Counted from the first letter of the stretch, positions 47,997 through 60,895 are shown. The stretch is 64,000 bases of DNA from Acanthochlamys bracteata (GCA_019914995.1 CM034129.1:8363725-8427724), one strand, 5' to 3'. Numbers and translations: made by a program. The notes: generated by a model from the letters alone, not told the origin.

Positions 47997-50207
47997 GCCT
48001 GTTAGTCAATAAAACAGCATTAACCCGAAACTATTATCCATTATCATCCATTACGAGTGCGGATCATTAATGGTATTATACCATACATAAGAGAAGCAAC
48101 TACACGTTGTTTAGCTTATTTGCAGGAGAAGTCCAGAATTTTGAAGGGTTATTTCAGCAGAAACGAGGCAAAGACAAGAAGTCTTAAAACTCTTAGGAAC
48201 GGAACTTGTAGCTTACCGTTTACAGATAACACTGCTTTAATTATATAACCAAGACAATCAAGGCAAAAACTGCTGGTAGAATAAACAGATAACTTCTACA
48301 TAAAGCACAATCACCTGTGCGAAAGTGGAGATAAGTAGCTGCTCGATGTGGTTATTATTATTTTTTAAAGATTTTGTAGTTGAATTAAAATTTAAAGTAG
48401 CAGACATGCTGAATAGCAAATTGCATGATAGTGTGGCATGCCTTAATCAAAGAGTTGAGATATACACGTCAAGGCCTTGAAACTATGAACAAGCAGATGA
48501 CTGGTAAAAGATAAATTCAAGATGAATGAGCACATGTTGACAAAAAGTACAGATCAATTTTGCATGTAGTATTCTATGAAACTTTCGCTGCTGAATTTAT
48601 GCCACCAACCATCCTACCGATTTTTGATGAGTTCCGTGGAGATAAAGAAACGGGACGATGAAGCTATTTCATAAGATACTACCATGTCTCAAATTCCCAA
48701 TCATTCTACAAGTTTTTACATAAACAAAGTTTAGAAACAGATAAGAATCTACAAGTTGAGCGCTCAGAAATATGGCATTTTGGTGCTTTACTGAAAATTT
48801 AATAGCTCCTTAAAACAACACAATATAAAAGATTAAAATAGACATTCTACCACAGGAAGATTAACCGCAAATTATGTTCAATTCAGTAGAGAAATTCATA
48901 TGTAATATCATATTTGCACTTCTCAGAGACGTAGTACTTTCACTACGGACGTGTTTTATTTGAGGTGGAAGTAGAGTTTTTTAGTGAAATAAAATTTTTA
49001 GGAAATAAATTTAAAAAATAAAATTAAAAATTAAAAATATTTAATAAAAATAATATTTTATATTAATTATATATTTATAGTAAATTTTAAATTTAAATTT
49101 TAAAAAAATTTTATTGATAAAAAAATTATTTTAATTTTTGTATGTATTTTATGTTGAAAATAAGTTTAAAAAAAGTGAAAATTTAGGGTGTTGGTAAACA
49201 CTTCCTACATGAAATGCCCATATATCAAGAAGCATGGTTCTAATTCAGGTTCCAAATCCAAAGAATTGCTGTGTCTATTATGGTACTGTATCATAACTAA
49301 GGGCTCAAAATGAAAGTCCTGGTGAACTCATCCAATCGTGGTGACAAAGATTACAGAAAAGGGACAAAAATACAACAGAACATTTTGTAAATACTCCTAT
49401 ACCAACAATAGAGATCACAGACATCTATATAAAGAAACATAAAGTTCAAAATGCTTGAAACAAAACCTGAAGCAATTTCTCAAGCATCCCACATTTGACA
49501 ACAAGACTAGCAGCAGAATAAGATATCTTTGTGTGAAAAGCGGAGGGTAGCCAATGTATAAATTAAGCCTTGGCCTGATAACCTAGCCTGCAATAATATT
49601 TGAAAAACTGATCATAATTATATGACCTGCATCAAACTAACTCCAAATAAAATTTGTTAGTACACATTAATTTCTTACTTGATAGTTATGGTTTGTATCA
49701 AGCAACTTGCTAATTCTTGCTCATGCCTGCACGAGAGTTTCTGGACTCTAGGACAAGTTTATTAGTACAGTTTACAGAAGTCCCTAAAGTTGTGTACTCA
49801 AGAGTTTGGTGTGGCAAAGAGCAGCTAATAAGCCTATACAAAGTACACAAGCGCGTAAGAAAGAATGCTTTGATCACAGTAAAAATCATGTCAAGCGAGT
49901 CCCCTAAGTATTGATATCAAGGTATAGACAACCACCATATGTTTAATAAATAAATGTCTGCAATCCTCACCCTCAACAATTCTGCAACCCAGTCAAGGAG
50001 GCAGCATAATGTAGAGTAGATCATATACAAAAGAATATCCTAGACCAAGTGATCATAGGATACCATGCTACAAGCTACATTCCAGAAACAATGAAGCATC
50101 ACAAAATACACACATAATGCACATTTCACTATACCAGTCGAAAATCTGCCACATGCTACAAATTACACTTCTTTCATACAACCTTCAAGTTTGGTTACAC
50201 AGTCAAA
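47997..50207. other. Intergenic DNA and 3' region of the 50208-51545 gene
   Basis: No exon found. The right-hand part should include the 3' untranslated region of the minus-strand gene. One MITE candidate lies within it. Frames at 48057-48248 and 49717-49914 show no similarity I recognise. Confidence 0.45.
48947..49205. mobile_element. Candidate MITE with TAC flanks
   Basis: The left end GGACGTGTTTTATTTG and right end, other strand, GGAAGTGTTTACCAAC share the GGA-GTGTTT pattern, with TAC outside both ends (48944-48946, 49206-49208). The core is AT-rich. Terminal match is short, so this is tentative. Confidence 0.35.
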
Positions 50208-51545
50208 TCAATTACACAAAGAGGTGACGAGAGATTTAGGACTTCCCCAAACTGGCAGTTCGAGGAGAGCTTGTGCTATTCTCTCCTCCTCCGCATTACA
50301 AATTGAATCTACATAATCACAAAGCTCTGACAGCTTCTGCAGCACCACCTCCTGAGCCCCTGCCTGCAACCATAGTCAACAGACAACTTAAACCAGATAA
50401 CTAAATGTCATATTGCTTTGCTTTATACAAGATAAAACAGATTAACACAAGGTGATGTTAAGTTCTTTCAAGAGTATTTTTGAGAGCTTCTCATGAGGTC
50501 AGATTTCGTTTTCAATGTTATGACTTAAATAACACAAATACAAAGGTACATTGAGTGCATTCATACATGATATATACCAGACAAGCATTTTAATAAATTT
50601 GAAAATAATTTGCAGGAGTTCTTCTTGAAATAATTTAGCTCAGAGACATAAATCTAAGTGAAACCTAGTGCTTCACCACAAAACAATCCCAGGCTGTTTC
50701 AGTGAAACCTAGTCATGACACTTCAACTATCCCAAGATAAACGGAATTCATGAACTACTCACAACTTATAAATTTCCGTTATAATGAAATAGCAGGAGTA
50801 ATCTAAATCTCCCAAAATCTAACTACTCAAACTTTAAAAATGGGGCTCTGAAATCCTTAATTCACAACTAAAATAATACATTCAAGTAACCTATCAATTT
50901 CCCTCTGAGGAGGTCATCAAAGAGTTTACTTTAAAAACCTACAACCATAACACTTAGGTAGTGATTTGAGTTTATAACCCTCTAAGTTTCTGTGTTTTCA
51001 ACTACTCTAAACCCCCTAATCTCTAAACTACTCCAAATACTTGTTTCTCGCTAATAATTATCTGTAAATATACAACGTCTCAACTGCTCTACTAACCCTA
51101 ACTTAATTTCAAGATCTGCAAAATTTCGTACCTGGGAAATAAGGTCATCGAGCAACCGCTCGCTCTCCTTTGAAGAAGAAGAAGAAGTCATACTTTCTCC
51201 ACCAGAAGCAGCTGCTGAGCACGTCGTCGTCGGTGGCGGTAGAACAGAACTACCAGCGACGATGAGCGAAGAAGAGGAGAGATTCTCCCATTGTGCGAGT
51301 TCTGTTTTATATCGATCTAGGAGGGAAAGAAGACACCGCTTCCGGTGAGCTCCTTGCTTGAGCTGGCGGTGTAGTTCGGAATCTGTGTCAGAAGAAGGGA
51401 TTGGTTGGCCGGCTTCAGCGGGAGTATCTGGTTCACGGCCGCGGCGACGGCGTTTGTAGACGAATCCGTTATCGTTGCAGACCTCCCACTGGTCGTTGTC
51501 TTCGTTTTCGCCGCCGGGTGTTGCCGCGCCGGCGGAGGCCGACAT
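50208..51545 (-). CDS. Uncharacterised plant protein, two exons, 189 aa
   Basis: Exons 51545-51132 and 50363-50208 join in frame to 189 codons plus TGA. I do not recognise the family. Residues about 19-36 read QWEVCNDNGFVYKRRRRG, ending in a basic run that could be a nuclear localisation signal. A hydrophilic middle (RKRCLLSLLDRYKTELAQWE) may form a coiled coil, followed by a Ser/Ala-rich low-complexity stretch. The C-terminal exon is acidic and helical (VLQKLSELCDYVDSI, then AEEERIAQALLELPVWGSP). The exon composition, GT-AG intron and conserved-looking N- and C-terminal blocks support a real gene. It is head-to-head with the TruB gene, 368 bp between start codons. Confidence 0.8.
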
Positions 51546-51913
51546 TTCCCGGTAGTGTTCCTTCTTTTTGCGAGAGAAACGCTTTGAATTTTGTGATTAG
51601 CTGAAGCGAGTCCGCTCTCACTGAGTTAGTTGTCTTTAAACACGTGGGCCACGCAATGGATTGTCGGGTCGGGTCTTGTTTTTGTTCAAACAGGAACTAA
51701 CCCGAATAAACTATCCGGGCAGAAATAACCGATCCACTGACTGCATTTTGAAACGAATTTGGTTCCTTCCATTTTATATTCGACACTTCCCTACCAACCC
51801 ATGATTGTGTTCGGGTATGGTTGGGTGAGAAAAATAACACTCACAGAGAGGCTCTGTTCTTCTTCCTTTCAAAAAAATCAAAACCCAAAATTGAATTGAA
51901 TTGAATTGAAAAA
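51546..51913. promoter_or_regulatory. Short bidirectional promoter region
   Basis: Only 368 bp separate the start codons of the divergent 189-aa gene and the TruB gene, so both 5' untranslated regions and promoters must share it. It contains CACGTGGGCC at about 51642, a G-box core (CACGTG) directly next to a GGGCC element, the latter common in promoters of housekeeping and translation-related plant genes. No obvious TATA box. Confidence 0.6.
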
Positions 51914-53726
51914 ATGTTCACCTCCAAACTTCATCACTTTCTTCTTCTCCATCTCCCTCTCCCTCTCCGGCGCCACTTCTTATCCACCTGCTCCACTCCT
52001 TACCCTCTCTACTATGAACTCGTTAACTACCGTCCTCCCCGTTCTTCTCGCCGCCGTCTCCCTTCCTCTGCCACCGCTGATATAAGCAGCAGCAACAACA
52101 ACAAGGAAGATTTAGAAGAATCTAATGGCGATACCGAGCCGATGGACCGCGTTAAGCGTAGGTACTATCGGAAACGGGAGAAGAGAATGTACGGTGGAAC
52201 AGCTGCCGATGATGATAGCTCGAATTCGAAGGACGAGGGTTTTGTTGAATTGAAGCCGGAAATTGTTGATTTCCCTCGGCTTCATGCAAGAGAAGAGGAG
52301 CTTTATTTTTACGATGCGTTTGCTTTCCCTTGGGAGAAGGATAAGCATTATCGTATGGTCTACCAGCTTGAGAAGAAATATTTTCCTGAGCAGTCGTTGG
52401 ATAAGGCTTTTGTTGACCCTGATTCTACTGAGACGCCTATAGTTAAAAAGAAGAAGAAGGCAGGAGTGAAGGGAAAGGACACGGGTAAGAGTGGCATTGA
52501 TGAAGCAGAGAGAGATGAGAGAGGGTTGGTTTTCTTTGATGATGAGAAGGAGAAGGAGAAGGAGAAGGTGAAGACTGTTAGTGGTTTTGGGGATGTGGCA
52601 CCGAGAAGTGATGTGATGGAGAGGAAGGTGGAGGATCTCTTTAAGTGCCTTAAGAAGGTGCCTAGTAGAGCCAGTGGAAAAAAGAGTGCAGTTGTTGGAT
52701 TGGAGGAAGGTGAAAGAGAGCCGTACCTTATGATGCAGAAGACAGAGCTTCCACCTAGGTGGGATGGGCCATCTGGCACAGTTGTTCTTATTGATAAGCC
52801 TAAAGGTTGGTTACTCTTAGAAAGAATTTTGCTTTATAGTATGTCCAGCTTGAAGTTCATTTACCTCTACATGTACCCCTTGCTGTTAGTTTAGCAGATT
52901 TACAGGTCATCTGTTGTCAGATATAAGTAGTAACTGAAATGCCCATGGCTATTATATATGCCTCTGATACTACACTACTATATTAAAATGACTTGCCTAG
53001 TTTGCAGGATGGACTTCTTTTACAGTTTGTGGGAAGTTGCGGCGCTTAGTCAAAGTGCAGAAGGTGATTTGTGTGTATGCTAATTTGTTTGATAGTCACT
53101 AATACATGCATTCTAATAATCAAATTATAGGTTGGGCATGCTGGTACGCTTGACCCTATGGCAACTGGATTGCTGATAGTTTGTGTTGGTAAAGCAACAA
53201 AATTGGTGGAAAGGTAGATCCTGGAGCCTTTTTCTCAGTTTAAGCTGTGCGAGTGTTACTTTTCATCCAGCAGATATCTTAGCTTTTGAACCTAGTAGAT
53301 ATAAATTCCAGAGAAAAGCACTCTACTTGTAAAAGTAAAATTTGACTGGTTAATAGCTATGTAGAGTCCAATCACTCCTGGGCATTACACTTGGTTATTT
53401 TATTTTTATTCCTTTTTTGAGAAGAGAGTGGGGGGGTGGTGGGTAGGGAGAATCTTCTTGCAAACGATTTATGATTTATTTTTGTATGCGTGGATATGAT
53501 GTGATTTGGACTTCAACTAAACATAGATGTGCTAAGATGTTGTGGAAGAGTGTCACTATACAACAGTGTATCTTGTTTATTTTTGGTTTTGTAGCCAACT
53601 AATTGCATTACAAGCAAGACATCGCGTGTCTGTATTATTTATGATCTGTGTGAAACAGTTATGTGAATTGTAGATGTTTATGGAACCTGATGGTTAGAAC
53701 ATTTGCAAATATATTTTGTGTGAGAT

Positions 53727-53771
<45 letters not shown>

Positions 53772-56700
53772 TTGTTGTTGTTGTTGTTGTTTTCACAGAT
53801 ATCAAGATATGGTAAAAGGTTACAGTGGTGTTTTCCGTTTGGGGGAGGCTACATCAACTTTGGATGCAGATTCTCCGGTTCGTACAATATGTTACTAGCT
53901 TGCTGCTTTCTAGAATGCAAAGTTCTTTTTCTTATTATTGTTGTTGTTTATTGTGGTGTTTCTCACTTGAGAAACTTTTGTTATCGTGAAATATAAGTAA
54001 CAAATTTCTAAATATGGAAACTTTTTAGAAAGCTTAGAATCTAGGGGGATAAACCGGATAAGGAATGATTTAAGCCATTTCTCTGCTGTTTAATTTTGTT
54101 TTTATATGATACACTAATCTGTTTTATCTTTATAAAGTTATTGATACTAGAAAAAGAAGATAGATGCTTTCACTCAAACCACTGTACTGTTCTTCTTTTC
54201 TTCTTTTCTTGCTAAGCGACATGTATATGAATATAGAAATTGAAAGGATTGTATTATTCTATTTATATAATATAACTAATAAACCACGTCTGAGTGAATT
54301 CTTCCACATAGTAAAGTCTGGGTAAAAAAGAGGTGAATTGGTTTTAGATTAGCTTCCTGATTCCTCTTTAGGGTCTCTTAAATTTAATAGACTCTATGTG
54401 GATGTTCTTTTCAGGGATAACTTTGGGAACTCTGCAGTTTTCTAGTACAAAAGTTGGGTTTGTTCCCAAAGTTATCCATGGAACGAACGACCCCAATGAT
54501 AGTAGGGTTGTTCCATCTACCTTAGTCAGCTGTAAATGTGTAAGGTAGAGAAAGGTTGATAGTAGGGTTGTTCTTACATTGAACTTTTTGAGAATATGGA
54601 ACTGATTTTGTTTAGAATGTATTGGTGTCTAAATCAAAATATTAGGTCACTGCTATGGCATGTTCACCTCTCATGTGCTTTCAGTTTCAAAAAGATGTCG
54701 CGTAGCAGAATATGTTGTTTAGAGAAATGCTATGCGCTTACTGTTCCTGTATCAATTTCTCCTTGAGTTCTATATTCTATTTCATTAGCATTAGTTTCTT
54801 TTCATTCTAATTGAAATCATACTAAAATCAATCATGTGTAGGTCATCCAACGGGAACCATGGGAACACATAACAGATGACAATATAAAAAGAGCTGTAGA
54901 ATCATTTTTGGGAGAGATATGGCAAGTTCCTCCAATGTTTTCTGCCATTAAAGTAAGTTCCTGTTGTAAAACTATAATTTTGTTATTGTCATCCTTATGC
55001 TATATTTGCTTGTGCATCAATCATGTATGTTGGTTATTCAAGTTCTAGAAACTTATTAATGTATGTTCTTTTGTTGCAATCGATTAGCCGACCCACTTAG
55101 TGTGATAAGGCTTTGTTGTTGTTGTTGTTGTTTTATTGCAAACAAAGCAGGTCTTATTATATGAATTCTTCATGGAAAATGACTTGTCCGATTGTAACTG
55201 TTTTTACCTCTTTTGGAAATCATGCGCATGGTTGCTCTATTATCTAATTATTCATTGTAAGAGAGGGAGAATTTTAATGGCATCAAACTTGGTTTACATA
55301 TTCACATTTTTTTGTAGTTGTCAGATTAAAATTTGGAAGTTTGTTGTCATATTACTTGAATGCTTGTTGTTTAGGCTGCAGGCCCAGTCTTTTTAGAACT
55401 TCAGAGTATTCATGGCTAGTTTTTGGTGCGCTAGATTCTTCAAAGTGATAGCTGTTATTGTATATGTATGATGTTCTTGGACATATTATACATCTGATGC
55501 AATTTACTATGAATCTTTGTGGTGCATAATCAATCTTATGCATCCAAGTGAATTGGGAAGTTTGTTGTCGTATTGCTTGAATGCACATCATTTTGACAGG
55601 ACCAGGTCTTGATGAAGTTTCAAAGTTTGGTAGGTGTGACTAATTATCTATTTGCTAGATTCTTCAAAATGATAGCGACTATTGTGTCTATCTTATACAA
55701 TCTTGGGACTAATCAATCTAATGGAATGTAATTTGAATCAATGTGTTACCAAATTTTTTGCTAGTTTGGTAGAGGATTACGAAAGTGTTGGCTTATAGTG
55801 TCTCTTTGTTAGAGACTTAGAGTGGGTACAGGTAGTGTGGTGCGCTCTGTCAAAATCATAATTGATTAAAACTATTACATGTATAAAATGAGCAGAAATG
55901 TGTCGCCTCTGTATTTATTACGGTACACATGGAAATCAATGAAAAAAATAAAGCGGGCCTAATTAAACAAAGAATTTTGGTTTATTGGTCTATATTAAGT
56001 ATGGGAAAGGCATTTGGCACACCACACTAAGCTTGTCTTAACAGTGGTTACCTTTTCAATAATTGGTTTTAATTGAGTTCAAGTTGTGATTTTATGAAAT
56101 TCGATTGAAAGGGGACATGGTTTATTAAAGAATACTGAATGGCTTTTCGTGATATCTAACATTTACTGTATATGTATGTATCTCTAAGCTCACCAATAAA
56201 AGGAAAGGTATGCTGTTTTAGTTCCATTTGAATTTGTAAATGAAGATTAACAAATTTACTAGGTAGTACCTTTTCATTGAGGAGGTCTCATATGGGTGAA
56301 ACAAGCTGCTGTGCATGATAAAGAGTATTAACTAAATGTATAACTTAGCGATCGTTATCTCTATAGTATCTGAGTGATTTCATTGATTTATGGTGTATAT
56401 GCTAATTACTTATATTTCGCGTCTTGTCTATGCAATACAACAGAATATTTACATAAATGGTTTTTGCATTCACTTGAGTTTTGTTATGTAAATGTCAACA
56501 TAGGTTGGTGGTGAGAAGATGTATGAGAAAGCAAGGAGAGGAGAGAATATTGAGCTCTCTCCAAGGCGAATATCAATCTTTCAATTTGATGTTGAAAGAA
56601 GCATGGAAGACAGGTTCTTCCTATTCTTTACTGCTGTAAAATCTTTTACATTTCTACCTATCGTGACTGGCGATCAATGTGTCAGACCTGCAACATTTAG

Positions 56701-59568
56701 GAGCCAACTTATTCATTGAAATAAAAGAGACCCATTCTGTTTGTGCATATGCACATAATAGTTGATGAGACCCTCACTATGACTATTCTTAAATTCGTCA
56801 TTTTAAATTTTACCCAACTATTTATTACTCTCGATCATTTCAAGGTGTTGTGGAAAAGTTTCTAGTTACCAAATCAGTGAGCTCTGTATTCTAAGAAACA
56901 TAAATAAAATAATCTTTAAAAATCGTTTTTACACTTCTAGTTCACACTTGTTTCAAATATGCATCATTCAGGGGCATGTACCATTTCTAGTCAGCCAGAA
57001 AGTAAAAATGGTACATGCCCCTGGATGCTTTTCTTTGTTTGGTACTAGGCTCTTTTCTTTGCCATCAATTGACCCCTAGCATGCTGGAAAAACCTAGTTG
57101 TATTATTATAGTTCTAGTCATGGGTTATTTTGAGCAAAAACTTTAGTAGTAACGTGGTACCGAGTGCTCCGATCATCCTTCTTTATGTCAAGGCAATCTG
57201 CACCTCAAAATTCAAAATTTTAAATGTGATACAAAGAATAAAACAACCCACATACACGATTTCATGTCGTTTATCTCATTTTGTATTTACAATGAAGAGT
57301 ATAAAAGCACATGGTTCTAGCACGGTACTTGTATGTCCTATGTACTTCGTATCGATGCAAGGGAGATGATAGAAGCACTTGGTTTGTTTGTACTAGATCT
57401 TTTCCTAGTCATTTGGATCGTACACATACACAAATATTTGGTAGCAAAGCTTCAAGACCTTGTTATTGAAATTTAGTGGGGTGATTTCATTGTTCTCTAC
57501 TACCTTACATGTATGTCGTCCTATGTTTGGTCATAACAATTATAGGTACTTTTTGCTATGATCAACATTTTAGAGCATTCTCATGGTTGACTGCAATAAT
57601 TTATTGGAAGGGTGCTTTGTACCAAGCATTAAGAAAATAGGATTTGTTTTACTCTGTAAATCCAATAGAGTGCTTCAGCTGATTGTTTTAAGAACTTGCA
57701 GACAGAATCTATTATTTCGAGTTACTTGTTCAAAGGGGACATACATTCGATCTCTTTGTGCAGACTTGGGAAAGGCCCTTGGCAGGTGAGTCCCAAAACA
57801 TCATCATTTGTTGTTGTACTAGTTCAATGATCATCAGTCTCCATCTATGACATGAATGATATAAAAAATACTGTTTTGCTAATAGTTTTTAATTTGCTTC
57901 TTTTAGCATGGATTTTTTTTAAAAAAAAAATCCTAGTGATTAATGTTTTTGTTGTACTAGATCAACGATCATCAAACTCCATCAACGACATATTATTTAC
58001 ATAGTTGCTTATACTAATTTGCTTCTTTTAGCAATCCTACTTTATATTTTAAAAAAATTCCTATGACTTGTACAATTTCGATTGCAATTCATGTTTCTTA
58101 TTTTTTAATTTGTTTCTGGCTAATGCTTGCGTTCTGAAAACATGCAGTCCTGTATATTTTTGCAAAGGACTTTAGTTTGGGCTTAATGCTGCTTTTGCAG
58201 ACAAAAGACATTGATAGGGGTTTGAGTATCGAAATATAGGCTACTTAGGAGAAGTTATGAAAAGCTGAATCTGCTTTTAAAATGCCACAAAACTTGCTTT
58301 CAACTTCTAAATTGAAACTGTCTTTAAATTTTAAGCTACAGTCAGAAAAGTAAGAAATAAAATTAAGTTCCCTCACAGAGGTACATCATTTTGAGGATGC
58401 TTCAATTTATTATCTTTACTAGTGTTTGTTTATCTATGAGCTTTCTGATTTCTGTTAATGTTTGCTTTTTGTACATTGATAATGTAGAAAATTTCTTTAG
58501 TTAGAAGTACTTGAATCAGTATATAGTTGATGCAGATAATCTCATCAAAATTCCTGAAAACTTTTCCTCCATCTGCGACAATTTGCCTTATCCAAATTTG
58601 TTCTATTTTCTAACTTTTACTTCCTTTCTTGTCTGCAGCTGTGCACATTTGACTGCTTTAAGAAGGGACTCGATTGGTAAGTCAATTGGTTATGAGGTTG
58701 AATATTGTCAAAAGTTTCTGAAGCTTCTCTTTGTGACTAGGCTTCGCTTTTACGCTTTTAACTCGACATACTTCCTGATATTAGTAACATTTGTGCATTC
58801 AGAATCTACTGCTCCATTCTCCTCTTTGAAATATTTACAGTATGTCATGCTTCTAGCTATAAATCCACGCTGTTTAGCTATATTTCCTCAACAATGTACA
58901 CTACTGTTCCAGTAGACCTCCCGCCATTCAATAGGCAGCTGGAGCATATAGCCCTTGCTTATTGTCAAGCCATTCAGGAAATATGGATGAGATTTTGGGA
59001 TTATAATACTTTTGCAATGGAAGTAAATACTAAGATACTGATTATGGTACTGTTAGCATGTTACTTCGTGTTTTATTATTAATGTAAACATGCGTACCTT
59101 CATGCTTGAATGATAATTATGATATCAGATAATGGACAATCTATAAGAAATGTTCTAGCTCCAAAGTAGAGAGATGGGATATGGAATTCTTGAGAAATAT
59201 AAAGTTAATGAAGAGTTGAATTCTTCCAGTTGACTGCATCATTTCCAAAGTTTTAGGACATCTAATATGTAACGTATGGTACATCATTAACCAGTAGGCA
59301 TCTTATAGATTGGAATGTTGAATTTGTCAAAGGACCATAAGATTGGTTAGTATTTTCAAAGGGCATAAAAGTGGTGCTTATGTAATAAACTTACTTGATT
59401 GGTCTTTCTCGATGTATGTTTTATTGCATGCGATATATATTGCTTGTAAACCATAAAATAGTATGTTACGGTAAATTTTCTGGGTTTTGTTTGTCAGGTG
59501 AATATTCAGTAAATGAAGCATGGGAATTTCAAGAATTACAAGATCAGATCACCAAGGCATATTTTTAA
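51914..59568 (+). CDS. TruB-family tRNA pseudouridine synthase, probably organellar, nine exons
   Basis: Exons: 51914-52805, 53008-53063, 53131-53213, 53799-53877, 54842-54952, 56504-56613, 57702-57785, 58639-58676, 59498-59568. They join to 507 codons plus TAA. The catalytic motif GHAGTLDPMATGLL lies at 318-331 with the nucleophile Asp324; IDKPKGWTSF at about 293-302, GVFRLGEATSTLDADSP, QVPPMFSAIKVGGEKMYEKAR and SKGTYIRSL (454-462) follow in the TruB order. TruB enzymes convert U55 of the tRNA T-loop to pseudouridine. The family core is about 230 residues; here a 280-residue charged extension precedes it, starting with a hydrophobic, Arg/Ser-rich segment fitting a plastid or mitochondrial presequence. 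No C-terminal PUA domain is seen. Most of the extension is in the large first exon. Confidence 0.93.
53735..53791. repeat. (TTA)n(TTG)n microsatellite abutting the exon 4 acceptor of the TruB gene
   Basis: About twelve TTA units run into about six TTG units, ending 7 bp before the exon that starts at 53799 (TTTCACAG). The repeat therefore supplies the U-rich tract of this 3' splice site. Confidence 0.85.
55335..55745. repeat. Two-copy ~221-bp tandem duplication in TruB intron 5
   Basis: GGAAGTTTGTTGTC and CTAGATTCTTCAAA, among other blocks, recur in the same order at 55335 and 55556. Copies differ by many substitutions and are non-coding. Confidence 0.7.
56969..57023. repeat. Perfect 18-bp inverted repeat (hairpin) in TruB intron 6
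   Basis: CAGGGGCATGTACCATTT at 56969-56986 is exactly complementary to 57006-57023, with a 19-nt loop. A few further bases outside also match imperfectly. In the pre-mRNA it would form a stable stem-loop. It could be a small palindrome from template switching, a MITE core or a young small-RNA precursor. Confidence 0.85.
57811..58040. repeat. Two-copy ~135-bp tandem duplication in TruB intron 7
   Basis: GTTGTACTAG, GATCATCA, CTCCATC and TTTGCTTCTTTTAGCA occur in the same order in both units, which start near 57813 and 57951. The second unit has gaps relative to the first. Confidence 0.7.
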
Positions 59569-60895
59569 AGTGGTGTTGCAGCGGAAGGTTGTTAATTTGC
59601 AGATGATAAACCACATACAAATTAGAGATTTCCCTATATTAATTGAGTAAAATATTTTGGCAGGTCATCGGTAGAGCCTGTTTGCATTGGCATTCTTGCC
59701 AAATGCCCAAGCAATGCTCCAGACTGGAATTCCAAGTTTTTCTTTCTGTTGCAGCTATTGATATAAAGCTGATCTACAGATAAATTACAGACAGCGAGTA
59801 GGTTACATTCAAGATTAAGATATCATTCTTTGCAGCGGCAGGTTATTGCAATGGTTCCAACATGGTGCGATTTCAAAGATGTAAAACATTCAATTAGCTG
59901 TGGAATTATTCCAATGTGTCTGCATATTCCAAGTGCAGTACATTCCAGTTTGCATCCTCATATTCCAAGATGCAGTACATTCAGAAAGCAACTAGTGATT
60001 GCAATTTCCAAACAACAATGTAGCACATAGCCTAGTAGTCTAATTTATCGCAAATCAACTTTGTTTATATTCTCATCCATAGCACTCAACCAGCACCATG
60101 TGCTTTGACTTGTATTGAAGGCAGGACTATTCGTTAAAGATAGAAGTACAAAGAGTCTGTATGAAGTCGTACCATAGAGCGGATTTGGTAGTTGGTAAGA
60201 TCTAGCATGGATCGAAGTTAGAGTCAGCGGCTCCCCAAGGTTCCCTCATCTAGGATCTCTGGGAAAGACGATCAAGTTGGCCCTTGCAAATAGCTTTATG
60301 CATCGTCTCCCCTCGGCCCTTGTGCGAGACGAAGAAGACGTTTGGTGGTGCTTATGAAATAAAGTTTTGATAAAATAGAAGTATTTTTATTTTTTTTGAA
60401 AAATAAGTTTTATTTTTTTATTTTTAAAAAATAATAAAAATATATAATAAAAATATTTTATTTTGTAAAATTTTTTTACATTATCTAAAATTTTAAATAT
60501 CTATAAAATATGGGATATTTTTTCAAAACAAACTTTTCTAGCCCATGTTCGACAAAATTAAGCAAAATATCTTTATTCAATTTAAACAAACTCAAATTGA
60601 TTATCATTCAATCTTACAGTATGATTTTGAGTGTACCAATATTTTGATAAATATTAATTCAAAAAAATATTATAAATATTTGTTTATGTGTTTAAACAAA
60701 AATAATCTCCAATTGAGCTCAGATATAAGAAATTACTAAAAAAATTTATAAAAGTTCAGAAGAAATTCAGAAACAAAGTATGTTCTTTATATTTTCTTGT
60801 TAAAATTTATTTTTAATTTCTATCAATATTGTCTTCTTCAATCCCAACCTTATCACCATGTTGTTACCAAAGTATGACCACTACTGACCTTACGA

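Noticed and set aside
52360-52779. Minus-strand 139-aa frame opposite TruB exon 1
   Set aside because: Antisense of a lysine/glutamate-rich exon, giving a Phe/Ser-rich shadow without homology.
60200-60345. GC-richer patch downstream of the TruB gene as a possible exon
   Set aside because: No frame gives a recognisable protein and TruB already ends in a conserved-looking terminus with a stop at 59568.
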